Assembly (NCBI GenBank): GCA_902625365.1
Contig: CACOAX010000001.1
Location: 40,310-104,309 of the forward strand
Source of the DNA: an uncultured Alphaproteobacteria bacterium
Lineage (GTDB): Bacteria; Pseudomonadota; Alphaproteobacteria; HIMB59; GCA-002718135
Direction of reading: 5' to 3'
DNA: 64,000 nt
Shown: positions 1 through 9,345 of the stretch, piece by piece
Numbering within the stretch: position 1 is the first letter of the stretch
Layout of the letters: every line of letters begins with the position of its first letter
Made by a program: the position numbers and the translations under genes
Notes under the pieces: model-generated
Database searches by the model: none
Told to the model about the DNA's origin: nothing
What the model saw: only the letters and a program-made list of their open reading frames with translations

Positions 1-823
1 GTGAAGCTCCAAAGTAAGTTGACATTTGTGAAATAAAACCTGTATCCCAAGTAAACCATTTCCACATTAAAACATATAAAACAGGGGGAAGTATTCTTGG
101 CAAAAACCAAATAGTTCTAAATGTAGACGCTGTTTTTGATGGTAAATAAAATGTAGAAATTGCCAGAAACAAACCGAAGACTACATTAAATGTTAAAGTA
201 AAAAAGACGTAAATAACTGTATAAAAAGCAAACTTATATGAAGATGGTAGACTGTAAATTAATTTGAAATTATTATTGGTCCAAGACCAACCAGTATAAC
301 TTTCTTTAATAATTATATCTCTATCATTTTGATCTATTTCAAGCTTTATTAAATTTTCTTCAAAAATAGACTTACTATTAAATCTTTCATTAATTATTGA
401 TTCTTTAAATATTTCAGCAATCTCTTTTCTATCTCGTGTTTTTTTAATTTTATTTTTTTTTAATTTTTTAAGCGCTCTTTCTAAATCTTTTCTATTTGAA
501 AATTTTTCTCCAAAATAAAGAGAATTTATTTCGTTTGATAGTGCTTCTTTATATTTTTTACTTACTATTTTTAATCCTTCTTCATCAATTAAATATCCAG
601 CATTTTCAAGCTTTTCAATAGTACCCTTTTGAATATTATATTTTTTTATTTCTTTAATAGTTTCTTGATTAATTAAATACTCTCCTCCTTTTATACCTGT
701 TGAAGTTGACATATTTGTAAAAGAAAAAAAAGCAGTCATAACAACTGGTGTTAGAAAGAACAAAAATACCATTAATAGTACAGGAGATATAAAAATTAAA
801 CCGAACCAATTTATTCTATTCAT
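1..823 (-). CDS. sugar ABC transporter permease, MalF/UgpA type (partial, 3' end outside window)
   Basis: This is the N-terminal part of an inner-membrane permease of the carbohydrate ABC family. The frame is open from an ATG at 823 to the window edge. It begins MNRINWFGLIFISPVLL, with a first membrane helix at about residues 6-32, then the phrase FTNMSTSTG common in this family. A charged, Lys/Glu-rich segment of roughly 100 residues follows (about 40-150) before the second helix (KFAFYTVIYVFFTLTF). That insertion between TM1 and TM2 recalls the periplasmic P2 loop of MalF, though its sequence is not recognisable. It lies 58 nt downstream of a solute-binding protein gene on the same strand, so the two form one transporter. 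The second permease and the ATPase must lie outside the window. The substrate cannot be told from sequence. Confidence 0.85.
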   Translation of the reverse strand, partial: MNRINWFGLIFISPVLLMVFLFFLTPVVMTAFFSFTNMSTSTGIKGGEYLINQETIKEIKKYNIQKGTIEKLENAGYLIDEEGLKIVSKKYKEALSNEINSLYFGEKFSNRKDLERALKKLKKNKIKKTRDRKEIAEIFKESIINERFNSKSIFEENLIKLEIDQNDRDIIIKESYTGWSWTNNNFKLIYSLPSSYKFAFYTVIYVFFTLTFNVVFGLFLAISTFYLPSKTASTFRTIWFLPRILPPVLYVLMWKWFTWDTGFISQMSTYFGAS

Positions 824-839
824 AGTTTTTGATTAAAAT

Positions 840-864
840 AACAGGAGTGAAATTCACTCCTGTT
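840..864 (-). terminator. stem-loop between binding-protein and permease genes
   Basis: Perfect inverted repeat AACAGGAGTG / CACTCCTGTT (840-849 and 855-864) with a loop of about 5 nt, lying between the solute-binding protein stop and the permease start. The trailing sequence on the minus strand is only moderately T-rich, so it is more likely a partial terminator or 3'-end stabiliser. Such hairpins often give excess binding protein over permease in ABC operons. Confidence 0.6.
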
Positions 865-881
865 GATTATTTTAAAAAGTG

Positions 882-2228
882 TTATCTTACTATTAAATCA
901 TCTCCAAGTTTTGAAGATAATTCATTTTCAAGATCATTTACTGCATCAGCAGCAGATTTAGAACCAGTCCACACAGACTCTAAACCAGCCCACATAGCTT
1001 CTGAAAATACTCCATATTGTAGATGATTAGGTTGGGCGTTGGCTGATCCTAAAAGTACTTCAGTTGCTTCTGCAGCCCATTGGTCATTTGCATAAAGTCC
1101 AACATTAGATTGTTGTTTAGAAATTCCTAGGTGTGCAGACTCAATAGCATGTAAAGAATTGATTCGAGGTTCAGAAGCAATCTTTACAAGTTGAGATGCG
1201 ATATCTTGTAGATCTTCATCATTCTGGTTTGTTACAAGATAAACTAAAGGATGCGTAATAGTATTTGCTCTTCCTCTATCATTTCCTGCTGGGATAAGAG
1301 TAAATTGAATTGTTCCAAAGAAATCATCATTTCCTTCTTTTCCAGTGTATCTAGCATAGTGCCATGTTCCACCATGCCAAAAAGCAGCTTTACCATTTGC
1401 AACTTCATTATACCATTGTCCCCAATCAGTACCGATATGATTTTTCTTTGTTACTCCTGCAGCGACTGCATCCGCAAAGAATTGATAAAATTCTTGCATT
1501 GAAGCTTTATCTAACAATAGTTTACCTGATGCAGAGTCCATTAACTCACCACCAAATGATTGATAGAATTGAGCATAATCAGGACCATTAGACACTCTAG
1601 GGTAAAAACCATAACCCTCTTCTACTAATCCCATTGATACGGCTTTCTTTGCATCTTCAAGAACATTTGCTAGAGTGTATTCACCAGAAGCAACTTTGGA
1701 AGGTAATGCATCAATATCACTATCTGAGTAACCAATGCCTTTTAGGCATTCCCTCCAAAAGAAGAAAGGTCTGCTCTCTGCATCTTGTGGAACACCATAT
1801 TGTATGCCGTTGTAAGCTGCAATTTCCATTAAATTGCTATAAATATCATTCAATGGCCAAGCATCCATATCAAGATAATCTTCCACCGGAACAATGTAAC
1901 CTGCTTGACTCCATGGCGCTATATCAAGGTGACTTGTAACAACTATATTAGGAGCTGATCCATCTTCAGCTGCTAGGGTAACAGCTTGTTTAAACTCTCC
2001 CCAACCACCGAAGTCTCTTTTGCCCTCTACAGTAATGTTAATTTCTTCTCCTTGAATTGCCATTTCACGAGTAAGAATATCAGCAGCCATTTTGATTGCT
2101 TCCATCCTGTAATAATCAGCTTCGTTTGTACCACCAGCCCATACTGTGATTTTTACATCTTTAGCAGTTGCATATCCAAAACTTAAAACAGTTATAAGGA
2201 ATGCAATTACTAGACTTTTTATTTTCAT
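882..2228 (-). CDS. extracellular solute-binding protein, family 1 (sugar ABC transporter)
   Basis: Periplasmic binding protein of 448 aa, the usual size for family 1 sugar receptors. It has a clear Sec signal peptide (residues 1-22, ending ATA). The mature protein starts KDVKITVWAGG, the typical first beta strand of these proteins. Later features fit the family: GVPQDAESRPFFFW in the hinge region and NGKAAFWHGGTWHY. It sits upstream of the permease in one operon and diverges from a metallophosphoesterase. A good ATG is preceded by AAGGAG-like sequence. The ligand is probably a sugar, polyol or sugar phosphate, but no residue pattern identifies it. The phosphatase neighbour only weakly hints at a phosphorylated substrate. 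Confidence 0.88.
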   Translation of the reverse strand: MKIKSLVIAFLITVLSFGYATAKDVKITVWAGGTNEADYYRMEAIKMAADILTREMAIQGEEINITVEGKRDFGGWGEFKQAVTLAAEDGSAPNIVVTSHLDIAPWSQAGYIVPVEDYLDMDAWPLNDIYSNLMEIAAYNGIQYGVPQDAESRPFFFWRECLKGIGYSDSDIDALPSKVASGEYTLANVLEDAKKAVSMGLVEEGYGFYPRVSNGPDYAQFYQSFGGELMDSASGKLLLDKASMQEFYQFFADAVAAGVTKKNHIGTDWGQWYNEVANGKAAFWHGGTWHYARYTGKEGNDDFFGTIQFTLIPAGNDRGRANTITHPLVYLVTNQNDEDLQDIASQLVKIASEPRINSLHAIESAHLGISKQQSNVGLYANDQWAAEATEVLLGSANAQPNHLQYGVFSEAMWAGLESVWTGSKSAADAVNDLENELSSKLGDDLIVR

Positions 2229-2417
2229 AATAACTCCTTATTTTTTAATAATAATGCATCACTAAATTATTATGTCAAACCATATTAAATTGTTAAAAAC
2301 AGCCATTATTTTGGCTATTTAAGACATTCATCTACAAAATTTCATAACGATAAATGTTGATAAATTATGAATTTGAAACTGGTAAATACTTAAAGAATTA
2401 TTGTAGTACAATATTGT
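2229..2417. other. divergent intergenic region
   Basis: This 189-bp region separates the divergent binding-protein and metallophosphoesterase genes and must hold both promoters. It contains a 7-bp inverted repeat (TAATAAT 2249-2255, ATTATTA 2266-2272) just upstream of the binding-protein start and a weak AGCCA/TGGCT repeat near 2301-2316. Neither matches an operator I know. Confidence 0.4.
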
Positions 2418-3215
2418 ATGAAAATATTACATTTATCGGATCCACACATTGAACCAGATATTTTACATGGTATTGATTCTCAAAAAAGATTTCATCAAGC
2501 ACTAACACATATTAAAAAAAATCATTTTGATACAGATTTATTTGTTATTTCTGGTGATATTACTCATTTTGGAAGTAGTGAAGCTTATAAAGTATTTAAA
2601 GATATATTAAACCAAGCCGAGTTACCAAAAAATTTGTTACCACATATAATAATTGGAAATCATGATGATAGAGAAAATTTTAGAAATAATTTTTCTGATA
2701 TTAAAACTGACAACAATGGCTTTATTCAATATTCAAAATCTTTTGATAAAAAAACTTTTCTTTTTCTAGATACTAATCAACCGAATACTGACAGCGGTCA
2801 TTACAATAAAGTTAGACAAGACTGGTTAATAAGTGAATTAGAAAAAAATAGTAAAAATGAAGTTTATATTTTTATGCACCATAACCCTCTTGCATTAGGT
2901 GATGAAAAAAGTGATAAAATAGGGCTAATTCAAAAAAATGATTTTCAGGATATATTATTAAAATTTAGAGAAATAATAAAACATATATTTTTTGGCCATC
3001 AACATATTACCACATCTGGTCAATATTTAGGCATTACATTTTCTTCACCACGTAGCACTTGGTCACCATTAGTTCCAAACTTTTCAAGTAAATATAGATT
3101 GGGAACTGCAAACACTGATCCTAATTATAATGTAATTTTAATTAAAGATAATTCTTTAGTTGTACATAGCGAAGATTTTTTAAAAACAGAGGTTAATTGG
3201 TTCGAGACTGAATAA
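2418..3215 (+). CDS. calcineurin-like metallophosphoesterase (CpdA/GpdQ-like)
   Basis: Dinuclear-metal phosphoesterase of 265 aa. All five family motifs are present in order: D8-x-H10 (LSDPH), GD47 (SGDITH), N81-H82-D83 (GNHDD), H154-H155 (MHHNP) and H194-x-H196 (GHQH). Length and motif spacing match class III cyclic nucleotide and glycerophosphodiester phosphodiesterases (CpdA/Icc, GpdQ). It has no signal peptide, so it is cytoplasmic. It diverges from the ABC transporter at 1-2228 and runs tail to tail, with a 2-nt gap, into the phosphonate operon. Substrate is open: cAMP, a glycerophosphodiester or another phosphodiester. Family assignment is firm, function only general. Confidence 0.88.
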   Translation: MKILHLSDPHIEPDILHGIDSQKRFHQALTHIKKNHFDTDLFVISGDITHFGSSEAYKVFKDILNQAELPKNLLPHIIIGNHDDRENFRNNFSDIKTDNNGFIQYSKSFDKKTFLFLDTNQPNTDSGHYNKVRQDWLISELEKNSKNEVYIFMHHNPLALGDEKSDKIGLIQKNDFQDILLKFREIIKHIFFGHQHITTSGQYLGITFSSPRSTWSPLVPNFSSKYRLGTANTDPNYNVILIKDNSLVVHSEDFLKTEVNWFETE

Positions 3216-3217
3216 TG

Positions 3218-4324
3218 CTATTTTTTCTCAATTATAAAAATTTCATTATTAAAATAAAGGCCTTTATTTTTTGAAACTATTTTTTGAACTACTTTTTCAT
3301 AATTTCTTGTTTTTTCTACCCTCATTACTTTATCATCATCCATTTGATTGACATATATGGAAGCATTCCAAGCAGAAAAAACTAATGATGTTGCTATACC
3401 TCCGCTGATTTCTGTTGGTAGAGCTCTCAGTTTACATTTAATAATTCTTTTTTCTCCAAAAGATAAACTGCTTAATAAATCTTTATCTAAATTTTTCTTA
3501 AGATAAGAAATGATACTATTTCCAAGAGAAGGAAATGGGTCCTCTTTTGGCCAAATTTTACGAATTATTTCATTAGCAGGATCTTTTCCTGAAGCATGAA
3601 TAGTTAATAATTTCCCTTTTGATTTTAACGCTCTAATCATTGGTTCGATGACGTATTTTGATTTCTTTTCTGCTGAAATTCTTGAACGATAAGGCTGCGA
3701 AGCAATAATAAGATCAAATTTATTATCTGATTTTTTTTTGGTAGGTATTAATTCATTAACATTAAATTCTTGATCTTCACGGTAGATAACCATGACTGAA
3801 GGCTCTTTATAAGTATGGTTACCTGACTTTTTATTAATTTCTATATTCCATTTTTTTTCTAAAAATTCATTTTGTTTTCTTAATTGTTGGGCAAATTCAA
3901 GAGAAGTGTCGCCTTTTAATTTAATAATATTCCAATTAATTTTTTTCTGTTTAACTTCATTTTTTGATTTAAGGTTTGCTGCTTCCGCATAGTGAAGATT
4001 TGAAATGACAAAAACAGTATTCTTATGCTCAACAAACCTATCAGGTAATTTTTCTAAACCTAATCTTACATCTTCAATACTTATTTCTTTTGTGCAAACT
4101 AATAGAGGTACGTTAGGCCTAGCCTCGTGGCACTGACGCATAACATTCATAAGTAAAGAACCATCCCCCATACCAGCATCAAATATTTTTATGCCAGGTT
4201 TTTGAGGTTTTATTTTATTTACGTGAGGGCGAATAGCATCGGCAATTTGATTTTTTTCATTTGTTGTTGTTACAAATAATAAGTATTTTTGTCTGTTATC
4301 ATAAAACCTGAAATTTTTTTTCAT
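3218..4324 (-). CDS. SAM-dependent methyltransferase-like protein of the phosphonate operon
   Basis: Protein of 368 aa that I cannot assign to a named family. Two stretches look like a class I methyltransferase fold: a glycine-rich motif I (KIFDAGMGDGSLL, residues 46-58) and a motif IV/VI-like segment (FDLIIASQPYRS, 203-214, then MIRALKSKGKLLTIHASG). The region between (about 75-200) is unusually long and charged, and the C-terminal third is unrelated to anything I recognise. It starts 2 nt after the iron alcohol dehydrogenase stop, so it is the last gene of the phnA-phnY-ADH operon. A role in handling a phosphonate or its ester is inferred from position only. It could also be a non-catalytic SAM-binding protein. 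Confidence 0.6.
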   Translation of the reverse strand: MKKNFRFYDNRQKYLLFVTTTNEKNQIADAIRPHVNKIKPQKPGIKIFDAGMGDGSLLMNVMRQCHEARPNVPLLVCTKEISIEDVRLGLEKLPDRFVEHKNTVFVISNLHYAEAANLKSKNEVKQKKINWNIIKLKGDTSLEFAQQLRKQNEFLEKKWNIEINKKSGNHTYKEPSVMVIYREDQEFNVNELIPTKKKSDNKFDLIIASQPYRSRISAEKKSKYVIEPMIRALKSKGKLLTIHASGKDPANEIIRKIWPKEDPFPSLGNSIISYLKKNLDKDLLSSLSFGEKRIIKCKLRALPTEISGGIATSLVFSAWNASIYVNQMDDDKVMRVEKTRNYEKVVQKIVSKNKGLYFNNEIFIIEKK

Positions 4325-4326
4325 TA

Positions 4327-5439
4327 CTAATAAAGTCCCATTGATTTAGCAGAAGATATAAAGGCTTCTTTATTGCCAATAAAGTTTTTACCTCGCTCCC
4401 CTAAAAAAGCATCATCTACTATATTATTCCATTCTTGAACAGGAACTTTTATTTCATTTAAGTTAAGAGGAACCTCTAAAGAACGCATAAATTCACTCAG
4501 ATGATCTGCAGCATTCTCAAGATTATCATTAAAAATTAATTTTAATCTCTCCTCAGCTACACTATCAATTCCAACCATACTCAATGTAATCATAGGTAAT
4601 GTAAATGAGCAAGCAATACCATGCTGAATGCCGTAATTGAGCGTCACAGGGTATGATAGATTGTGCGCAATAGCAGTTTTTGTGTTGGAAAACGCTAAGC
4701 CAGCATGAACACACGCCAATGCAATTTTTGAGCGTAATTCAATGTTTCTTAAATCTTTAGTGAGAAGTGGTAAATTTTCTAATATTAATTTTGACGCTTG
4801 TATTGCATGAGAAGCAGAAACTGGGTTTGCATTAATATTCCATATACTTTCCATTGAATGAGAGAGAGCATCTAAACCAGTTGAAATGGTCAAGCCTAAA
4901 GGCTTATCAATCATAATAGATGGATCGATAATTGCTTTTTCTGCATAAAGAGATTTATGTGCCAAAGATAATTTATTATTTTTTTCTTTATCCCATATTG
5001 TGGCCCAACACGTAAGCTCACTTGATGTTCCTGAAGTTGTAGGGATTGCAATAATTTTGATTGGATTTTCGACTCTTGGACTTTTCTTATTGCGAACAAA
5101 ATCTGTTAGATATTCTTGTTTATCTTTAAATGCAGCAATTGCTTTAGCTGTATCTGTAACAGAGCCGCCACCTATAGCTAAAATATAATCTACCGTTTCA
5201 CTAATTGAAGAAAATTTAATTTGTAGCTCTAAAATATCCTTGTAATCTGGATTAGGCTGGACATCAGTCATAATGGATAGAGGTGGATTTGAAGAGAATT
5301 TAAATTCATCACTATATTTTTTAAAAATTTCTTCTGGATGAGTGATTATAATGTAGTTCTTATTTTTAATAGTATGATGTACTTCCTTAAATCTATATTC
5401 TCCAAATAAAATTTCCACGGGATTAAAATAATTCCACAT
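4327..5439 (-). CDS. iron-containing alcohol dehydrogenase, phosphonate-associated
   Basis: Group III metal-dependent alcohol dehydrogenase of 370 aa. The NAD-binding GGGS motif is at residues 90-93 and the metal ligands fit D190, H194, H259 and H273. This resembles the phosphonate-metabolism Fe-ADH family (TIGR03405). Members either reduce phosphonoacetaldehyde to 2-hydroxyethylphosphonate or may run in reverse. Between phnY and the methyltransferase-like gene, in an operon with a degradative dehydrogenase and hydrolase, the oxidative direction is the better guess: 2-hydroxyethylphosphonate to phosphonoacetaldehyde. The gap to phnY is 64 nt, to the next gene 2 nt. Fold assignment is firm; substrate is inferred from neighbours. 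Confidence 0.82.
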   Translation of the reverse strand: MWNYFNPVEILFGEYRFKEVHHTIKNKNYIIITHPEEIFKKYSDEFKFSSNPPLSIMTDVQPNPDYKDILELQIKFSSISETVDYILAIGGGSVTDTAKAIAAFKDKQEYLTDFVRNKKSPRVENPIKIIAIPTTSGTSSELTCWATIWDKEKNNKLSLAHKSLYAEKAIIDPSIMIDKPLGLTISTGLDALSHSMESIWNINANPVSASHAIQASKLILENLPLLTKDLRNIELRSKIALACVHAGLAFSNTKTAIAHNLSYPVTLNYGIQHGIACSFTLPMITLSMVGIDSVAEERLKLIFNDNLENAADHLSEFMRSLEVPLNLNEIKVPVQEWNNIVDDAFLGERGKNFIGNKEAFISSAKSMGLY

Positions 5440-5503
5440 TACCTTAAATTGATTTTGTTCTTAGTAAATAAAGATTAGTTGTTGTAAGGAGCATTTATTT
5501 TTT

Positions 5504-6946
5504 TTACCAAGGTAGCGAAAAAGTTTTTACATTAGTAAAGCTTTTCATTGCTTCAATTACACCCTCTTTATAACCAAGACCTGAATCTTTAATTCCACCA
5601 AAAGGAGACATTTCTATTCTATAGCCTGGAACCTCCCATATATTTACAGTTCCAACACTTAAACCTTGAATATATTTTTTCGCTCGCATGAAATTGTTTG
5701 TACATACACCAGAAGATAATCCGAATGCTGTAGAGTTAGATATTGTCATTACAGCTTCATCATCATTTGGAACACGAATGATTGGAATTACTGGACCAAA
5801 TGTTTCTTCTAAAACTAATTCACTTTTAGGATCAACATTATCTACTACTATTGGAGGTAACAAAGCACCTTTTCTTCCAGGGTGATATAAAATTTTTGCG
5901 CCGTCTCCTTCAGCCATAGAAACTCTTTTGTCAAAAAGTTCAGCAGCTTCGGCATTAACAACGGTACCTAAATCTGTCTCCATATTCATAGGATCACCAA
6001 ATTTAATTTTCTTAGCACGCTCAAGAGCCATTTCGACAAATTGATCTGCAATGGATTCTTGTACTAATATTCTTTTTACAGCTGTACAACGTTGGCCGGA
6101 GTTTTTTGTTGCTCCAGTAACGGCTAGCTCAACTGCTTTTTTAAGATCATCACTGTCTAAGTCATTTAATACAATTAAAGGATCATTACCACCAAGCTCT
6201 AGTACTGTTCTTTTGTATCCAGCTTGTTCAGCAATTAATTTTCCTACACCCACACTGCCTGTAAAAGTAATTAGATCAATGTTTGAATTTTTGATCATTT
6301 CTAATCCGATATCTTGAGGCCATCCAGTTACAACTGAAAACATTTCTGGTGGTAAGCCAGCTTCATATAATACATCAGCAAGTACCATTGCTGTTAAAGG
6401 TGTTAATTCTGTCTGCTTACATACTGTGCAATTATTAGTTGCAATTGAAGGCGCAATTTTATGCGCTACCATATTCAAAGGGTGATTAAATGGAGTAATT
6501 GCTGAAATTGCTGTTAATGGTTCTCTTATGGTAAATATTTTTCTCGCTTTTCCATGTGGAGTTAAATCACAAGAAAATATTTCTCCATCATCAAGAATAC
6601 AAAGTTGTGCAGTCAATGAAAATACATCAAAAGCTCTTCCTACTTCATATAAAGAATCTTGTTTTGAGATACCAAGCTCTAATGTAATAATATCAGAAAT
6701 TTCGTCTTTTCTTTTAACAAGTACCTCTGCAGCAGTTTGAAGAATTTTTTGTCTCTCATATCTTGTAAGTTTAGGTTGGTAATTTGCAGCAATATCTAGA
6801 GCCTTTCTTGCATGCTCTGCGGTACCGGCTGGAACCGTTCCGATTACCTCACCTGTAAAAGGGTACTCTACATTTATTGTTTTATCCGAAGTAACTTTTT
6901 CTCCAGCAATACGCATTGCTTCATTAATCATTTTTTTGTGCATCAT
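5504..6946 (-). CDS. phnY: phosphonoacetaldehyde dehydrogenase
   Basis: Aldehyde dehydrogenase superfamily protein of 480 aa that oxidises phosphonoacetaldehyde to phosphonoacetate with NAD+. The catalytic Cys is C287 ([10 protein letters not shown]), the general base E250 (LELGG) and the oxyanion Asn N154 (PFNHP). R104, H155 and R286 fall at the positions, offset by four, that I recall binding the phosphonate group in Sinorhizobium meliloti PhnY, which separates it from generic ALDHs. The gene overlaps phnA by 4 nt (6943-6946) and is translated from the ATGATG at its 5' end. PhnA would consume its product. Specificity rests on these residues plus the gene pair, which together are strong. Confidence 0.9.
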   Translation of the reverse strand: MMHKKMINEAMRIAGEKVTSDKTINVEYPFTGEVIGTVPAGTAEHARKALDIAANYQPKLTRYERQKILQTAAEVLVKRKDEISDIITLELGISKQDSLYEVGRAFDVFSLTAQLCILDDGEIFSCDLTPHGKARKIFTIREPLTAISAITPFNHPLNMVAHKIAPSIATNNCTVCKQTELTPLTAMVLADVLYEAGLPPEMFSVVTGWPQDIGLEMIKNSNIDLITFTGSVGVGKLIAEQAGYKRTVLELGGNDPLIVLNDLDSDDLKKAVELAVTGATKNSGQRCTAVKRILVQESIADQFVEMALERAKKIKFGDPMNMETDLGTVVNAEAAELFDKRVSMAEGDGAKILYHPGRKGALLPPIVVDNVDPKSELVLEETFGPVIPIIRVPNDDEAVMTISNSTAFGLSSGVCTNNFMRAKKYIQGLSVGTVNIWEVPGYRIEMSPFGGIKDSGLGYKEGVIEAMKSFTNVKTFSLPW

Positions 6947-8184
6947 AGGGCCCCTTTAATTGCATAGTAAAATGCATCATAGTTATATAATTGTTTGCTA
7001 GTATCTAAATTTTGTAATTTTAAGTTTGATATGAATGGCACTTCTCTTTCATGAAGTCCACCATGTGAACGTAAAGGTTCATTTAATCCTGAGAGATTGT
7101 GTTTATTTTCAGATGAACCAATAGTCATAAATTCTGAAGACATACATATTATGTCCCCCATTCTATCAAGAGGTAAGTTATAGGCAGAGCATCCTTCATC
7201 TTTTGTTAAAACAACTTCTATATCTTTTATTTCTTTGATAGCATTTATAACAGTATCTAACTTACTTTTGTCTTTTAAATAAATTGTTGCAAAAGAACCA
7301 AGTGAACCATGATGCACGACATATGGATCTGTAATTGGTAGAATAACTTTAGCCATATTTGGTTCAAATTTTTTATCTAAATAATCTTGTAAAAATATTG
7401 CGTTAGGTGAACCATCTTCTTTTGATTTTGGTTTCATACCATGATCTGCTGTGATGATTATAGAAACATTCTCTTTATTTAAAAGACCAACGTATTTATC
7501 AAACATAGCATAAAATTTATTCGCTGTTTCATTTCCTGGTGCGTATTTGTGTTGGATATAATCAGTTGTAGATAAATACATTATATTTGGTTTGAACTCT
7601 TCAAGAAGTTTTACACCTGCAGCCATTACAAATTCAGAAAGTCCTTCAGAATATACTTCTGGGACTGGCACACCTAACCAATCGTTTACGTTATCTATAC
7701 CATTGAGATCTTTTGTTGCTTGATCAGATTTTTCAGCAGAAAAACATATTGCCCTCTGATCATTAAAACTTAATCCATTTCCTAAAAGTGTTCTTAACTT
7801 GTCTTTTGCAGTAACAAGAGCAATTTTAGAACCGTAATTGTAAAACTTTTCAAAAATAGTTGGTGCTCGCATGTATTTGGGGTCATTCATCATTACTTCT
7901 TCACCAGTCTCGGGTGTATAAAAAAAGTTTCCGCATATACCGTGAACAGAACTTGGTTGGCCAGTTACGATGGAAATGTTATTTGGATTTGTAAAACTTG
8001 GAATAGCACTGTGAACTAGTAGGTTTTCACCATGAGCAATTAATTTATCAAGATTTGGTGTAAGATTAGATTTAGATGCTTCTTCAAGATACTCTTTTTG
8101 ACTACCATCAAGGCAAATCACAATGGCAGTTTTTGAGAAGGTACTTGGATATTCTCTTTTATTAATTTCTAGATTATCGGACAC
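6943..8184 (-). CDS. phnA: phosphonoacetate hydrolase
   Basis: Alkaline phosphatase superfamily C-P hydrolase of 413 aa that cleaves phosphonoacetate to acetate and phosphate at a dinuclear zinc site. The expected ligands are visible: D26 (CLDGS), nucleophile T65 (PSFTNPNN), D208 and H212 ([11 protein letters not shown]), D247-H248 (TADHGM) and H374 (SHGG). Length matches characterised PhnA. The start is GTG at 8184 with no strong Shine-Dalgarno. It is the first gene of an operon with phnY, an iron alcohol dehydrogenase and a methyltransferase-like gene. No PhnW transaminase or PhnX hydrolase occurs in the window, so the supply of phosphonoacetaldehyde probably comes through the alcohol dehydrogenase or from elsewhere. 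Confidence 0.92.
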   Translation of the reverse strand: MSDNLEINKREYPSTFSKTAIVICLDGSQKEYLEEASKSNLTPNLDKLIAHGENLLVHSAIPSFTNPNNISIVTGQPSSVHGICGNFFYTPETGEEVMMNDPKYMRAPTIFEKFYNYGSKIALVTAKDKLRTLLGNGLSFNDQRAICFSAEKSDQATKDLNGIDNVNDWLGVPVPEVYSEGLSEFVMAAGVKLLEEFKPNIMYLSTTDYIQHKYAPGNETANKFYAMFDKYVGLLNKENVSIIITADHGMKPKSKEDGSPNAIFLQDYLDKKFEPNMAKVILPITDPYVVHHGSLGSFATIYLKDKSKLDTVINAIKEIKDIEVVLTKDEGCSAYNLPLDRMGDIICMSSEFMTIGSSENKHNLSGLNEPLRSHGGLHEREVPFISNLKLQNLDTSKQLYNYDAFYYAIKGAL

Positions 8185-8467
8185 AATTTCAACTATATAT
8201 AAAAATTAATTTATAGTTATATGGTTTTTAAACTCAATACTAATTCGAATATTTTTAATAAAATTGAAATAAATCCAAAATAAGTAGAATTAAGATATTC
8301 TCAAATTTAATGAATTTTGAACATTAAAAACAACATTTTGTAGAGGTGTTGGCTCAATAGTTAAAGTAATGGTTCACTCTTATAGTTACTTTTTATAGTA
8401 TTATAAAAACGATTTAATAAAGAAATTATTTTGACAGGCATGAAGTAAATTCTTATCTACTAATTAG
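8185..8467. other. 283-bp divergent intergenic region, no gene seen
   Basis: Promoter space between the divergent phnA and DMT transporter genes. It has a 7-bp inverted repeat AACTATA/TATAGTT (8191-8197, 8212-8218) directly upstream of phnA, possibly an operator. A second repeat, AAAGTAA/TTACTTT (8363-8369, 8386-8392), is followed by T-rich sequence and a TATAGTATTATA palindrome. The second could close a short transcript, but I see no promoter or reading frame that supports one. Confidence 0.35.
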
Positions 8468-9310
8468 ATGTCAGTAAATTTTATTTTTATCTTAATTCTT
8501 GTTTCAGCTCTATGTCATGCAGTTTGGAGTGCTATAATAAAATCAAGTAAGAACCCTTTATCGTTAATGGGTATAACATCTGTCTTAGAAGTTACTATTT
8601 TCTTACCTTTAACATTTACTGTGCCATTTCCAACATTAGAAGTTTGGTATTTTTTAATTGCAACCGTCATCATTCATGTCATTTATAGATTAAATGTAAT
8701 TTATTCTTATAGATACGGGGATCTCTCTTACATATATCCAATTTCTAGAGGAAGTTCGTGTTTGTTTGTAGCAATCATAAGTATTTTATTTTTAAGTTCT
8801 GATATTAGTGTTGCTGGTTTTGTTGGAATATTAAATGTTTGTATTGGATTATTTTTAATATCTTATACTAAAAATTTATCTTTTAACTTCAGAGGTTTTG
8901 CTCTTGCGATTTCAACAGCTATTCTAATTACTGCTTACACTTTAGTAGACGGGGTTGGGGTTAGACTTTCTGAAAATGGTTTTTCTTATATTTACTGGCT
9001 CTTTACACTTAATGGAATACCATTACTAATTATTGGTTTGATCTCGAAAGATGGTTTACGAAAAAGAGCAACGTACACTTTAAGATCAGGAATTGCTGCT
9101 GGTGTATTTGCAACAAGTAGTTACGCAATTGTTGTTTGGAGTATGCAATTTATAGAAATTGCTTATGTCTCTAGTATTAGAGAAATAAGCATTGTCTTTG
9201 CTGCAATTATTGGAATGGTTTTCTTATTTGAGAAGAATGCAAAATCTCGAATAATACCTTCTATTTTAATAGTGAGTGGTATTTCGGTTGTTTATTTTCA
9301 AATTCTTTAA
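8468..9310 (+). CDS. DMT/EamA family membrane transporter
   Basis: Integral inner-membrane protein of 280 aa with about ten hydrophobic helices in two repeated halves, the EamA architecture of drug/metabolite transporters. The N-terminal half has AVWSAIIKSSKNPL and the YRYGDLSYIYPISRG motif, where an acidic residue and Pro-Ile-Ser sit in a helix as in many EamA exporters. Substrate unknown. It lies divergently from the phosphonate operon and 35 nt upstream of two small zinc proteins. Nothing in the sequence links it to phosphonate import, because EamA proteins usually export. Confidence 0.8.
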   Translation: MSVNFIFILILVSALCHAVWSAIIKSSKNPLSLMGITSVLEVTIFLPLTFTVPFPTLEVWYFLIATVIIHVIYRLNVIYSYRYGDLSYIYPISRGSSCLFVAIISILFLSSDISVAGFVGILNVCIGLFLISYTKNLSFNFRGFALAISTAILITAYTLVDGVGVRLSENGFSYIYWLFTLNGIPLLIIGLISKDGLRKRATYTLRSGIAAGVFATSSYAIVVWSMQFIEIAYVSSIREISIVFAAIIGMVFLFEKNAKSRIIPSILIVSGISVVYFQIL

Positions 9311-9345
9311 GGAAAAAATATAGACTTTTTGCACGAAAATTTTAT

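Noticed and set aside
2249-2272. Sugar-repressor operator upstream of the binding protein
   Set aside because: A 7-bp AT-only inverted repeat is expected by chance in this sequence.
8341-8400. tRNA-like or small RNA gene
   Set aside because: The repeat AAAGTAA/TTACTTT and GGTTCA text do not fold into a cloverleaf, and no promoter is evident.
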